A stretch of DNA of 64,000 nucleotides from Solirubrobacteraceae bacterium (GTDB lineage: Bacteria; Actinomycetota; Thermoleophilia; Solirubrobacterales; Solirubrobacteraceae), in the NCBI GenBank assembly GCA_030447275.1, contig JAUJPF010000021.1:1-64000 (forward strand), in the 5' to 3' direction. Positions 1-8,654 of this stretch are shown here, piece by piece. Positions within the stretch are counted from its first letter, which is position 1; every line of letters starts with the position of its first letter. Under the pieces are notes generated by a model. It was not told where the DNA came from and ran no database searches. It was given only the letters and a program-made list of their open reading frames with translations. The position numbers were made by a program, and so were the translations under genes.

Positions 1-1207
1 CCGGCACCTCGCCGACGCCCGGCCAGTAGACCCGCGCGTCGATGCCGTCGCGCGCCGCTGTCGTGAAGTTCTCGTACGCGGTCTGGAACGCCATCCGCGT
101 CCACAGCGGCCGGTCCTCGTCGACGACGACGCGGAGCAGCCCGTAGTAGAGCGCGGCGTTGGCGAGGATGTCGGCGACGGTCGGCCCGGCGGGGAGGACG
201 CGGTTCTCGACGCGCAGGTGGGGGCAGCCGTCGACGACGTCGTAGATCGGCCGGTTCCAGCGGTAGATCGTGCCGTTGTGCAGCCGCAGCTCGCCGAGCC
301 GCGGCGTCTCGCCGCGCTCGAGCTTCGCGAACGGGTCCTCGTCGTAGAGCTCGGGGAGCAGCGCGCCGAAGTAGCGGACGTTCTCCTCGAACAGGTCGAA
401 GATCGACGTCGCCCACTTCTCGCCGAACCAGACGCGCGGGCGCACGCCCTGGGCCTTCAGCTCCTCCGACCGCGTGTCGGTCGCCTGCTCGAAGAGCGCG
501 ATCCGCGTCTCGCGCCACAGCTCGCGCCCGAAGAAGAACGGCGAGTTTGCGCCGACCGCGACCTGCACCGCGGCGATCGCCTGCGCGGCGTTCCAGTGCT
601 CGGCGAAGTCCTCTGGCGGGACGAGCTGGTGGAGCTGCACGCTCGTGCACGCCGCCTCGGGGGCGATCGTGTCCGCGTACGTGGTCAGTCGCTCGGGCCC
701 TGCGATGTCGATGTGCAGGTCCTCGCCGCGCGCCGCGAAGATCTGCTCGTTGAGCAGCGCGTAGCGCGGGTTGGCGCTGAGCGCGCCGGCGTTCAGGTGC
801 TCGGTGTCGATCGTCGGGAGGATCCCGATGAGCATCATGTGCGCGCCCGCCGTGCGCCCCTTCTCGTCGGCGCTGTTGAGCGTGCCGCGCACGGCCTCCT
901 CGAGCTCGGAGAGCACGCGGCCGCCGAGCTGCCGCGGCGCGACGTTGATCTCGACGTTGAACTGCGCGAGCTCGGTCTGGAAGTCGGCGTCGGCCACGCG
1001 CTCGAGGACCGTGGAGTTGCACATCGACGGCAGCCCGTCGTCCGACGTCAGGTTCAGCTCGATCTCCAGGCCGACCGAGCCGGGCTTGTCCTCGAAGCGG
1101 TGCTCGGTGAGCATCCGCGCGAACGCGTCGAGGCAGCGGTGGACCTTGTCGCGGTACCGCTGCCGGTCCGCGCGGGTGAACTCCTTGGCGGCGACCTCCT
1201 CGCCCAT
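1..1207 (-). CDS. Glutamate-cysteine ligase family protein (GCS2 type), C-terminus outside window
   Basis: About 402 residues are readable and the 3' end runs off the left edge. The N-terminal half carries GLEIEL (about 46-51) and ELAQFNVEIN (79-88), matching the ATP/glutamate-binding layout of the roughly 500-residue actinobacterial GCS2 enzymes. Later HNGTIYRWNRP and RVENRVLPAGPT segments also fit that family. Members make gamma-glutamyl bonds, classically gamma-glutamylcysteine. The physiological substrate in this clade is not known and may not be cysteine. The ATG at 1205-1207 is divergent from the SDR gene, with only about 20 bp between the two starts, so the promoters must overlap. Confidence 0.8.
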   Translation of the reverse strand, partial: MGEEVAAKEFTRADRQRYRDKVHRCLDAFARMLTEHRFEDKPGSVGLEIELNLTSDDGLPSMCNSTVLERVADADFQTELAQFNVEINVAPRQLGGRVLSELEEAVRGTLNSADEKGRTAGAHMMLIGILPTIDTEHLNAGALSANPRYALLNEQIFAARGEDLHIDIAGPERLTTYADTIAPEAACTSVQLHQLVPPEDFAEHWNAAQAIAAVQVAVGANSPFFFGRELWRETRIALFEQATDTRSEELKAQGVRPRVWFGEKWATSIFDLFEENVRYFGALLPELYDEDPFAKLERGETPRLGELRLHNGTIYRWNRPIYDVVDGCPHLRVENRVLPAGPTVADILANAALYYGLLRVVVDEDRPLWTRMAFQTAYENFTTAARDGIDARVYWPGVGEVP

Positions 1208-1227
1208 CCGTCGGCATGATCCCCGCG

Positions 1228-2037
1228 ATGGAGCTCAAGCAAAAGGTGGTCGTCGTCACCGGCGGCGCGTCGGGCATCGGGCGGGCGCTCGCGTGGCGCT
1301 TCGCGGAGGAGGGCGCGAAGGCCGTCGTCGTCGCCGACCTGCGCGGAAGCGAGGAGGCGGCGAGCGAGATCGGCGCGCTGGGGATCGACTGCGACGTCAG
1401 CGACGAGCAGCAGGTCATCGCGCTGATCGACCGCGTCGAGGAGGAGGTCGGGCCGGTCGACCTCTTCGCCGCCAACGCCGGCGTCGGCGGCGGGACGATG
1501 CTCGACGGCTTCGAGTCCGCGCTCGGCGTCAACGTCATGCAGCACGTCTACGCGGCGCGCCGGCTCGTGCCCGGCTGGGTCGAGCGCGGCAACGGCTACT
1601 TCCTCTCGACGGCGTCCGCGGCGGGGCTGCTCACGCAGATCGGGTCGGCGGCGTACGCGGTGAGCAAGCACGGCGCCGTCGCCTTCGCCGAGTGGTTGTC
1701 GGTGACCTACGGCGACGCCGGCGTACGGGTGAGCGTGCTGTGCCCGATGGGCGTCAACACGCCGCTGCTCACCGGCGGCGAGGAGGCCGAGCAGGCCGCA
1801 GCCGTCGTCAGCGCGGCCGGCGCGATCCTCGAGCCCGAGCAGGTCGCCGCCGAGGTCGTCGAGGCGGTGCGTGAGGAGCGCTTTTTGATCGTCCCGCACC
1901 CCGAGGTGCTGACGTTCTTCCAGCGCAAGGCGTCCGACTACGACCGCTGGCTCGCCGGGATGCGGCGCCTCCAGGCGGCGATCGTCGCGGGCGGGCTGCC
2001 TGGCGGCGAGAGCCTCCAGGCAGCGCCCAGCGACTAG
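1228..2037 (+). CDS. Short-chain dehydrogenase/reductase
   Basis: A 269-residue classical SDR predicted to oxidise or reduce an alcohol/ketone with NAD(P). Visible landmarks are the nucleotide-binding TGGASGIG (11-18), NAG (83-85), a catalytic Ser near 130 and the YxxxK pair Y143/K147. The acidic residue after the second beta strand (VVADLRG, 35-40) suggests NAD rather than NADP. An in-frame ATG at 1216 would add four residues; 1228 was chosen because MELKQKVVVVTGG is the usual family start. The stop codon overlaps the stop of the convergent DUF892 gene in a CTAG tetramer. The substrate cannot be inferred. Confidence 0.85.
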   Translation: MELKQKVVVVTGGASGIGRALAWRFAEEGAKAVVVADLRGSEEAASEIGALGIDCDVSDEQQVIALIDRVEEEVGPVDLFAANAGVGGGTMLDGFESALGVNVMQHVYAARRLVPGWVERGNGYFLSTASAAGLLTQIGSAAYAVSKHGAVAFAEWLSVTYGDAGVRVSVLCPMGVNTPLLTGGEEAEQAAAVVSAAGAILEPEQVAAEVVEAVREERFLIVPHPEVLTFFQRKASDYDRWLAGMRRLQAAIVAGGLPGGESLQAAPSD

Positions 2038-2876
2038 GAGGAGCTGCCGCCGCCCGACGAGCCGCCGGAGCGGCGCGACGCGCTCGCGCGGCCGCCCTTG
2101 GCGCCCGCCTTCTTGACCGACGGCGAGCGGCCACTCGACTTGCGCGACGACGAGCCCGAGCTCGGCTTGCGCGACGACGAGCCCGAGCTCGACTTGCGCG
2201 ACGACGAGCCCGACGACGCCGAGCGCGAGCGCGAGCCCGACGACGAAGACCGCGACGACGACGAGGACCGCGACGACGACGAGCGCGACGTCCCGCCGTT
2301 GCCGGAGCGCTCCTTCGCCGGGATCTCCTCCCTGACGACCGCCTTGACGAGCTGCGCGATCTGGCCGCGGAGGAACTTCTGCATCCGCTCCTCCTGGCGG
2401 CGGTGCTCGCGCGCGAGCTTCGCGGTGTCCTTGTCGTTCAGGTTCTCGGCGAGCGCCTCGATCGCGTCGTAGTGCGCGATCTCCTCCGCCTCGTTCCACA
2501 CCGCGTCGCGCACGTTGCGCAGCAGGTTGTCGGCCTCGCTCGTGCCGCGCAGCGCCTGCACGGGAGCCTTGGCCGCGGCAAGCGCGCGGTTGGCGACGTT
2601 CGCGACGCCGGTGGCGGCGCCGGACACGATGTCCGGCCCGGGAAGGCTCTGCGCCTCGGCCTTGCCGCCGAGCTGCTTGATGCGGCGCTCGATGCCGCGC
2701 GACTGCGCCTTCGTCTCCTTCAGGTGATCCTGGAACCGCTTCTGGAGCGGCTTGCGATCGGCGCTCTTGGCAAGTCCGATCTGCGCCTGAAGCACGGTCT
2801 CGAGCTGCTTCTCCTTGCCGTACGCCTCGTTGAGGTACTGGATGAGCTTCTGCTCGCGTGCGCCTGGGTCCGCCAT
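2034..2876 (-). CDS. Ferritin-like DUF892 (YciF-type) protein with Ser/Arg-rich C-terminal tail
   Basis: 280 residues. Residues 1 to about 195 form the all-helical DUF892 module (EAYGKEKQLETVL, DHLKETKAQSRGIERRIKQL, NEAEEIAHYDAIEAL), related to stress-induced YciF/YciE proteins. The last 80 residues are almost only Ser, Arg, Gly and Lys, with a threefold repeat. The ATG at 2874-2876 is preceded by AGGAGG about 13 nt upstream. The sigma factor and STAS genes next to it suggest the general stress response. The tail is basic and disordered, so DNA or RNA binding is possible, as in histone-like tails, but this is inference. Confidence 0.75.
   Translation of the reverse strand: MADPGAREQKLIQYLNEAYGKEKQLETVLQAQIGLAKSADRKPLQKRFQDHLKETKAQSRGIERRIKQLGGKAEAQSLPGPDIVSGAATGVANVANRALAAAKAPVQALRGTSEADNLLRNVRDAVWNEAEEIAHYDAIEALAENLNDKDTAKLAREHRRQEERMQKFLRGQIAQLVKAVVREEIPAKERSGNGGTSRSSSSRSSSSSRSSSSGSRSRSASSGSSSRKSSSGSSSRKPSSGSSSRKSSGRSPSVKKAGAKGGRASASRRSGGSSGGGSSS
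2134..2214 (-). repeat. Three 27-bp tandem repeats inside the DUF892 tail
   Basis: Units at 2134-2160, 2161-2187 and 2188-2214 differ by only one or two bases each. They encode a nine-residue SSSRKxSSG-type unit. Because the unit is a multiple of three, copy-number change keeps the frame open, so tail length may vary between strains. Confidence 0.85.
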
Positions 2877-2979
2877 CGGGTGGGTTCTCCTCCTAAGTCG
2901 CGTGGGCCCCGGCGGGCAGCCTTCCCGCAGATGCTCAGACCGAACCGCCGATCTTACGGCGCAACCCGTCGGGGTGGGT

Positions 2980-3789
2980 TCAGGCCGCGATGCGAACCGG
3001 CCGGCGCTCGATCTCCGCGCGCAGCTTCGCGAGTGTCGCACGCAGGATCCGGCTGACCTGCATCTGCGACACGCCGATGCGCTGCGCGATCGCCGTCTGC
3101 GTCATGTCGCGCTCGAAGCGCAGGTGCAGCACGTAGCGCTCGCGGTCGTCGAGCACGTGGCGCACGTGCTCGAGCAGGACGCCGATCTCGGTGCGCTCGA
3201 GCTCGTCGTCGTCGGCGCCGAGGCTGTCGCCGAGCGAGAGGCCGTCGGTGTCGCCGCCGGCCGGCTGCTCGAGCGAGGACGAGTGGTACGCGCGCCCGGC
3301 GACGATCGCCTCCATCACCGTCTCGAGGTCGAGGCCGAGCTGCTCGGCGATCTCCTGCGGCGTCGGCGAGCGGCCGAGCTTCGGCTCGAGCGCCTGGATC
3401 GCGCTGGTGACGCGCATCGCGTCCTCCTGGAGCGCGCGTGGGACGCGAACGGCCCACGCGTGGTCGCGCAGGTGGCGGCGCATCTCGCCGAGCATCGTCG
3501 GCACCGCGTAGCCGGTGAACGACGCGCCGTGCGACGGATCGAACCGGTCGAGCGCCTTCGTCAAACCGAGGAGCCCCGCCTGGACGAGGTCGTCGCGGCT
3601 GACCTTGGCCGACCAGCGGCTCGCGAGGTGGCGGACCAGCGGCATGAGCTCTGAGACGAGCTGCTCGCCCGCGCCGCGGTCGCCGCCCTGGTAGCGGATG
3701 ACCAGCCGGCGCCAGCGCGCGTCACGCGCCGCGCGGCCGAGCGGCGGAGCGACAGATTGGGAAGCGTCGATCGTGGGCATCGCAGCCAT
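2980..3789 (-). CDS. Group 3 RNA polymerase sigma factor (SigB/SigF-like)
   Basis: About 269 residues with sigma regions 2, 3 and 4. Region 2 includes DDLVQAGLLGLTKALDRFDP and the -10 recognition/melting helix. Region 3 includes LGRSPTPQEIAEQLG. Region 4 has the helix-turn-helix TQTAIAQRIGVSQMQVSRIL near the C-terminus. The length and the lack of region 1.1 fit SigB/SigF stress or sporulation sigmas, which are normally held by an anti-sigma kinase. The divergent STAS gene 110 bp away is the expected antagonist; no anti-sigma kinase lies in the window. ATG starts exist at 3789 and 3780, and a TTG at 3810 would be longer. No clear ribosome site decides between them. Confidence 0.9.
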   Translation of the reverse strand: MAAMPTIDASQSVAPPLGRAARDARWRRLVIRYQGGDRGAGEQLVSELMPLVRHLASRWSAKVSRDDLVQAGLLGLTKALDRFDPSHGASFTGYAVPTMLGEMRRHLRDHAWAVRVPRALQEDAMRVTSAIQALEPKLGRSPTPQEIAEQLGLDLETVMEAIVAGRAYHSSSLEQPAGGDTDGLSLGDSLGADDDELERTEIGVLLEHVRHVLDDRERYVLHLRFERDMTQTAIAQRIGVSQMQVSRILRATLAKLRAEIERRPVRIAA

Positions 3790-3899
3790 GCATACGGTCG
3801 CCTGCCCCAACTGGATTGGGCGCGAACCGCTGCCCGTTGGAACGCAACCGCGCGCACCGATCGCGCGACGCTGCCGCGCGCCGTAGACTGCGGCGCCTC

Positions 3900-4250
3900 A
3901 TGGAAGCGGTCGAACCCTTCGCGATCGAGGTCGCCGAACACGATGGGCGCGTCGAGATCACGCCGCGCGGCGAGCTCGACATGGCCAGCGCGCCCGAGCT
4001 CGAGCAGGCGCTGATGCCCCGGCTCGAGGGCGGCGGCTGGGTGCTCCTGGACCTGCGGACGCTCGACTTCATCGACTCGAGCGGGCTGCGCGTGATCGTC
4101 GGCGCGCACCGCACCGCCGAGGATCGTGGCGGGCGGTTCACGTGCGTGCGCGGCGCCGAGGGGACCACCGTCCACCGCATCGTCGAGATCGCCGGCATCG
4201 ACGGCGTGATCGAGATGGTCGACGACCCCGCCGAGGCGACCGCGCGCTGA
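3900..4250 (+). CDS. STAS-domain anti-sigma factor antagonist
   Basis: 116 residues spanning one complete STAS domain, as in SpoIIAA/RsbV. The conserved DSSGLR motif begins at D59; S60 is the position phosphorylated by anti-sigma kinases in the family. When unphosphorylated, such proteins bind the kinase and free the sigma factor. It lies divergent to the group-3 sigma gene, its likely indirect partner. The gene is followed within 6 bp by a small coiled-coil gene and then an M29 peptidase in the same direction, suggesting a transcript that starts here. Confidence 0.88.
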   Translation: MEAVEPFAIEVAEHDGRVEITPRGELDMASAPELEQALMPRLEGGGWVLLDLRTLDFIDSSGLRVIVGAHRTAEDRGGRFTCVRGAEGTTVHRIVEIAGIDGVIEMVDDPAEATAR

Positions 4251-4255
4251 GCGCC

Positions 4256-4447
4256 GTGCCCGGGCCGGACGGCGATCCCTCCACCGAGGAGCTGCGCGCC
4301 GTGCAGGCCGAGCGCGAGGAGGCCGAGCGGACGATGGCCGAGCGCGCCGCCGATCCGACCGAGGAGCACGCGCACGAGCGCCGCGCCGAGCGCGCCGCGT
4401 ACCTGCGCGAGAAGCTCGAGGAGCAGGCCGAGTCGGAGCGCTCGTGA
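4256..4447 (+). CDS. Small charged coiled-coil protein
   Basis: 63 residues from a GTG start 5 bp after the STAS stop codon. The sequence is dominated by Glu, Arg and Ala with heptad-like spacing (AVQAEREEAERTMAER, ERAAYLREKLEEQAE), predicting one long helix. Its stop overlaps the GTG start of the M29 peptidase in a GTGA overlap, so the two are probably translationally coupled. No family is recognised. The tight spacing on both sides is the main reason to believe the gene is real. Confidence 0.55.
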   Translation: MPGPDGDPSTEELRAVQAEREEAERTMAERAADPTEEHAHERRAERAAYLREKLEEQAESERS

Positions 4448-5649
4448 GCGACCGCGCGGCCGAGATCCGGAAGCTCGCCGAGCTGGCGGTCCGCTTCGGC
4501 GCGAACGTGCAGCGGGGCCAGGTCGTCGCCGTCGGCGGCGAGCTGGGGCAGGAGCCGCTCGTGCGCGCGATCGCGCGCAGCGCCTACGAGCACGGCGCGA
4601 AGTTCGTCGACGTCACCTACAACGACCTCTACGTCAAGCGCGAGCGCCTGCTGCACGCCGACGAGGACACGCTCGAGTACGTGCCGCCGTGGTACGGCCA
4701 GCGCGTGCTCGCGATCGGCGAGCACCACTGCGCGCGGATCGGCCTGAGCGGGATGGCGCAGCCGCATGCGCTCGACGGCGTCGACCCGATCCGCGCCGGC
4801 CGCGACCAGCTGCCGTTCCTCGCCGAGGCGGCGCAGGTCGTCAACCAGCGCACGACCAACTGGTGCGCGATCGCCGGCCCGTCGCCGGGGTGGGCCGAGC
4901 TGGTGTTCGCCGACGTCGAGCCGCGCGAGGCCGAGAGCCGGCTGTGGGACCAGATCCTGCACGTGCTGCGCCTCGACGAGGACGACCCGGTGGCGGTGTG
5001 GAAGCGCCGCGCCGACACGCTCACCGGCGTCGCGCGGCGGCTGACCGAGAACCGCCTCGACGCCCTGCACTTCGAGGGCCCCGGCACCGACCTCGTGGTC
5101 GGCCTGCTCCCCAGCTCGTCGTGGATGGCCGCGCGCTTCGAGACCGTCGACGGCGTCGTCCACATGCCGAACCTCCCGAGCGAGGAGGTGTTCACGACGC
5201 CCGACCCCGCGCGCGTCGAGGGCCACGTGCGCTCGACGAAGCCGCGCGAGCTGAACGGGACGATCATCCGCGGCCTGCGCGTCAAGTTCGAGGGCGGGCG
5301 CGCCGTCGAGGTCGACGCCGACGAGAACGGCGACGCGCTCGCGAGCAGCGTCCAGCGCGACGCCGGCGCGGGCCGGCTCGGCGAGGTCGCGCTCGTCGAC
5401 GGCGAGGGCCGCATCGGCCCGCTCGACACGATCTTCTACGACACGCTGCTCGACGAGAACGCGGCGAGCCACATCGCGTTCGGCTCCGCGTACAAGTTCA
5501 CGGTCGACGACGAGGCCGACCGCGCCCGCGCGAACGAGAGCGCGATCCACGTGGACGTGATGATCGGCGCCCCCGACGTCGCTGTCACGGGCGTGACCGG
5601 CGACGGGCGCCGCGTCCCCGTGCTCGTCGAAGGCCGCTGGCGCATCTAG
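4444..5649 (+). CDS. M29-family metalloaminopeptidase
   Basis: 401 residues, the normal length for thermophilic-type (AmpT/AmpS) aminopeptidases, which remove N-terminal residues using two cobalt or zinc ions. The metal ligands are present at the expected spacing: Glu in NLPSEEVF (247/248), E314 in LGEVALVD, H343, Y350, H369 and D371 in SAIHVDVMIG. It is cytoplasmic, with no signal peptide. It begins at a GTG overlapping the preceding stop and is followed 29 bp later by aspS. Confidence 0.88.
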   Translation: MSDRAAEIRKLAELAVRFGANVQRGQVVAVGGELGQEPLVRAIARSAYEHGAKFVDVTYNDLYVKRERLLHADEDTLEYVPPWYGQRVLAIGEHHCARIGLSGMAQPHALDGVDPIRAGRDQLPFLAEAAQVVNQRTTNWCAIAGPSPGWAELVFADVEPREAESRLWDQILHVLRLDEDDPVAVWKRRADTLTGVARRLTENRLDALHFEGPGTDLVVGLLPSSSWMAARFETVDGVVHMPNLPSEEVFTTPDPARVEGHVRSTKPRELNGTIIRGLRVKFEGGRAVEVDADENGDALASSVQRDAGAGRLGEVALVDGEGRIGPLDTIFYDTLLDENAASHIAFGSAYKFTVDDEADRARANESAIHVDVMIGAPDVAVTGVTGDGRRVPVLVEGRWRI

Positions 5650-5678
5650 GCGACCGGCGCTCGATACGGTTCCGCGCC

Positions 5679-7517
5679 ATGACGACGCCGCCACCTCGTC
5701 CGTCCGAGCTGTCGACGCGCATCCGCACGCACACGTGCGGCGAGCTGCGCGCGGAGCACGTCGGGCAGCGCGTCAGCCTCGGCGGCTGGGTGCACAACCG
5801 CCGCGATCTCGGCGGGCTCGTGTTCGTCGACGTGCGCGACCACTACGGCATCACGCAGATCGTCGCGCGCCCCGGGCTCGACCCCGACCCGGCGCACGTG
5901 CCGAAGGAAACCGTCGTGCGCGTCGCGGGCGAGGTGGTCGCGCGCTCCGCGGACACCGTCAATGCCGACCTCCCGACGGGGCAGGTCGAGCTCCTCGCGG
6001 AGAGCATCGAGATCCTCGGCCCGGCGTCGCCGTTGCCGTTCGGCGTCTTCCCGGAGGAGGCCGCGCCCGAGGAGACGCGGCTGCGGTACCGCTTCCTCGA
6101 CCTCCGGCGGTCGCGGATGCACCGCAACATCGTGCTCCGCTCGAAGGTCATCGCGAGCATCCGGGCGCGCATGCAGGGCGAGGGCTTCCTCGACATGCAG
6201 ACGCCGACGCTGACCGCCTCGAGCCCCGAGGGCGCGCGTGACTTCCTGGTCCCGTCGCGCGTGCATCCGGGCCAGTTCTACGCGCTGCCGCAGGCGCCGC
6301 AGCAGTTCAAGCAGCTGCTGATGGCGTCCGGCTTCGACCGCTACTTCCAGATCGCGCCCTGCTATCGCGACGAGGACGCGCGCGCGGACCGCTCGCCGGG
6401 TGAGTTCTACCAACTCGATCTCGAGATGAGCTTCGCGGCGCAGGACGACGTCTTCGAGGTCGTCGAGCGCGTCTTCCACGGCCTGTTCACCGAGTTCCGG
6501 CCCGACCGCGAGACCACGGCGCCGCCGTGGCCGCGCATCCCCTTCGCGGAGGCGATGGAGCAGTTCGGCACCGACAAGCCGGACCTGCGCAACCCGCTGC
6601 GCATGCGCGACGCGACGCCGCTCGTCGGCGGGGCCGGGATCCGCGCCTTCGCCGACAGCCACGTCGCGGCGATGCGCGTTCGCGCGGAGGGCGCCCTGTC
6701 GCGCGCGCAGCTCGACCGCTTCGACGCGCACGCGCGCGAGCTGGGGGCGGCCGGACTCGCGTGGTTCGTGGTGCAGGAGGACGGCTCGCTGCGCGGGCCG
6801 CTCGCCCGGCACATGGCGGCGGAGCTGCACACGAGCCTCGTCTCGGCCTTCGACGCCGAGCCGGACGACGCGCTGCTGATGATCGCCGACCCCGACCGCA
6901 CGCGGGCGCAGCGGCTCCTCGGCCTGCTGCGCGATCACGTCGGCGACACGCTGGGGCTGCTCGGCGAGGGCTACCGGTTCTGCTGGGTCGTCGACTTCCC
7001 GATGTACGAGATCGACGAGGAGTCCGGCGAGCTCGAGTTCAGCCACAACCCGTTCTCGATGCCGCAGGGTGAGCTCCACGCGCTCGACACCCTCGACCCG
7101 CTCGACATCAAGGCGTGGCAGTACGACGTCGTCTGCAACGGCTACGAGCTGTCGTCGGGCGCGGTGCGCAACCACCGTCCGGACATCATGTACCGCGCGT
7201 TCGAGATCGTTGGCTACTTGCCGCAGGACGTCGACGAGCGGTTCGGTGCGCTGGGCCGCGCGTTCAAGCTCGGGGCCCCGCCGCACGCCGGCATCGCGCC
7301 GGGCATCGACCGCATCGTGATGCTGCTGGCCGACGAGCCGAACATCCGCGAGGTCATCGCGTTCCCGATGAACCAGCGCGCGCAGGACCTGATGATGGGA
7401 GCCCCCGCGCCGGTCTCACCACGCCAGCTCCGCGAGCTGCACCTCGAGCTCGACGTCAAGGGCGCGCCCGCGCCGCGGCCGGCCGCTCGGGACGACCCGC
7501 CGGTCGCCGGCCCCTGA
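5679..7517 (+). CDS. aspS: Aspartyl-tRNA synthetase
   Basis: 612 residues, the bacterial length with an inserted GAD domain. An N-terminal OB-fold anticodon domain (VSLGGWVHNRRDLGGLVFVD) is followed by the class II core. Motif 2 region YFQIAPCYRDEDARADRSPG and motif 3 GIAPGIDRIVMLL are intact. The C-terminal part has YDVVCNGYELSSGAVRNH and DIMYRAFEIVGY, resembling a variant common in alphaproteobacterial AspRS rather than GGGSIRIH of E. coli. Whether it discriminates tRNA-Asn cannot be told from the window, as no gatCAB genes are visible. The ATG at 5679 was chosen over a much longer open frame because upstream codons read as the antisense-like frame of the peptidase gene. Confidence 0.95.
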   Translation: MTTPPPRPSELSTRIRTHTCGELRAEHVGQRVSLGGWVHNRRDLGGLVFVDVRDHYGITQIVARPGLDPDPAHVPKETVVRVAGEVVARSADTVNADLPTGQVELLAESIEILGPASPLPFGVFPEEAAPEETRLRYRFLDLRRSRMHRNIVLRSKVIASIRARMQGEGFLDMQTPTLTASSPEGARDFLVPSRVHPGQFYALPQAPQQFKQLLMASGFDRYFQIAPCYRDEDARADRSPGEFYQLDLEMSFAAQDDVFEVVERVFHGLFTEFRPDRETTAPPWPRIPFAEAMEQFGTDKPDLRNPLRMRDATPLVGGAGIRAFADSHVAAMRVRAEGALSRAQLDRFDAHARELGAAGLAWFVVQEDGSLRGPLARHMAAELHTSLVSAFDAEPDDALLMIADPDRTRAQRLLGLLRDHVGDTLGLLGEGYRFCWVVDFPMYEIDEESGELEFSHNPFSMPQGELHALDTLDPLDIKAWQYDVVCNGYELSSGAVRNHRPDIMYRAFEIVGYLPQDVDERFGALGRAFKLGAPPHAGIAPGIDRIVMLLADEPNIREVIAFPMNQRAQDLMMGAPAPVSPRQLRELHLELDVKGAPAPRPAARDDPPVAGP

Positions 7518-7574
7518 CGCGGCCGGCGCCGGCCGTGGTGACGTGCCGGCGAGCGGCTACCCTCCGACGGCCCA

Positions 7575-7664
7575 GGAGAGGTGCCGGAGCGGTTGAACGG
7601 GCGCGACTGGAAATCGCGTAACGGGGGTCAACCTCGTTCGAGGGTTCGAATCCCTCCCTCTCCG
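7575..7664 (+). tRNA. tRNA-Ser (GGA)
   Basis: A 90-nt class II tRNA with acceptor stem GGAGAGG/CCTCTCC, a long variable arm typical of serine tRNAs and the TTCGAAT T-loop. The anticodon loop reads CTGGAAA, giving anticodon GGA (UCC/UCU codons). The discriminator is G7664 and no CCA is encoded. It begins 57 bp after the aspS stop. Confidence 0.95.
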
Positions 7665-7686
7665 CTGTGACCGACGACGAGCCCGG

Positions 7687-8514
7687 CTAGCCCGCGGCGG
7701 CGAGCGGCGTCTCGTCGGCGACCGCCGGCACGTCGAGGACGGCGACGGTCTCGTCGTGCAGCCGCAGGTCGCGGCGGGCGGGCTCGAGCAGCTCGCGGCT
7801 GTCGGCGGCGAGCAGCCAGCCGGTCCCGTGGCGCACCAGCGCGCCCTGCTCGCGCAGGTCGCGGAGCGCCAGCGTGACCGTCGGACGCTGGGCGCCGACC
7901 AGGCGCCCGAGCGCCTCGTGCGTGAGACGCAGCGGGAGCACGATGCCGTCGGGGCCGACGCGGCCCCAGCGGTCGGCGAGGTGCCAGAAGAGCGCGACGA
8001 GGCGCAGGTCGACGCGGCCGAGCTGGGTGATCGCCTGGAGCATCGCGGCGCGGTCGGCCCAGCGGCTCGCGCGCTCGACCATGCGGGCGGTGAGCCACGG
8101 CCAGCGCTGCGACGCGGCGAGGAAGCGGGAATCGAGGATCGCGAGCTCGGTCTCGGCGCCCACGCGCCACTCGCTGTGGACGGGCGCGGAGCCGTCGTCC
8201 CAGCCGCACAGCGCGATGACGTCGCCCGCGCCGACGAGCTGCGTGGCGACGCGGTCGGCGAGCACGACGTCGCGCGAGAGCAGCCCCCGCAGCACGAGGG
8301 CGGCGAACGCGCCGGTCGGCGTCGCGGCCTCGCCGAGGTCGGCGGGCGACCACGGGCCGACGGGCACCGTGATCAGCGGCGCGATCGTGTGACGCCGGGC
8401 GGCGGCGAGCTCCGCCTCGGGCACGCCGTAGCCGAAGTCCGGCTCGGCGTCGAGCAGGCGGATGGGCCGCGACGCGGGGCGCTCGACCGCGGTCTCGATG
8501 AGTGGTGCGTCCAT
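7687..8514 (-). CDS. Crp/Fnr-family transcriptional regulator
   Basis: 275 residues: an N-terminal cyclic-nucleotide-binding-like beta barrel (about 60-130, with LVGAGDVIALCGWDD), a long dimer helix (about 140-185) and a winged helix-turn-helix at 198-220 (LTHEALGRLVGAQRPTVTLAL). There is no Fnr-type cysteine cluster, so iron-sulfur sensing is unlikely, and the ligand is unknown. This is a frequent one-component type in Solirubrobacterales. It is transcribed toward the tRNA-Ser gene and stands alone. The effector and regulon cannot be inferred. Confidence 0.85.
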   Translation of the reverse strand: MDAPLIETAVERPASRPIRLLDAEPDFGYGVPEAELAAARRHTIAPLITVPVGPWSPADLGEAATPTGAFAALVLRGLLSRDVVLADRVATQLVGAGDVIALCGWDDGSAPVHSEWRVGAETELAILDSRFLAASQRWPWLTARMVERASRWADRAAMLQAITQLGRVDLRLVALFWHLADRWGRVGPDGIVLPLRLTHEALGRLVGAQRPTVTLALRDLREQGALVRHGTGWLLAADSRELLEPARRDLRLHDETVAVLDVPAVADETPLAAAG

Positions 8515-8654
8515 GTACGGTTTCCAAGCGTGTCGCGATGTGGATGCGATACGCCTTCGCGCCCGCGTCCTGCGTGCGCTCGGCCGTAGCGAAAACGAGT
8601 AGAGGCCCCCCGGCTGCCCCCTGCCCCGGGGAGAACGGCTGACCTGATCTCAGT

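Noticed and set aside
2134-2214. Possible CRISPR-like direct repeats
   Set aside because: The 27-bp units are contiguous, without spacers, and code in frame for Ser/Arg/Lys repeats.
4689-5678. 990-bp upstream extension of the aspS frame
   Set aside because: It overlaps the M29 peptidase in another frame and is Arg/Pro-rich shadow sequence; AspRS proteins start at the RTHTCGELR region.
7518-7540. GGCCGGCGCCGGCC palindrome after aspS as terminator
   Set aside because: Symmetric GC strings of this size are expected at this base composition, there is no T run, and the tRNA-Ser gene follows closely.
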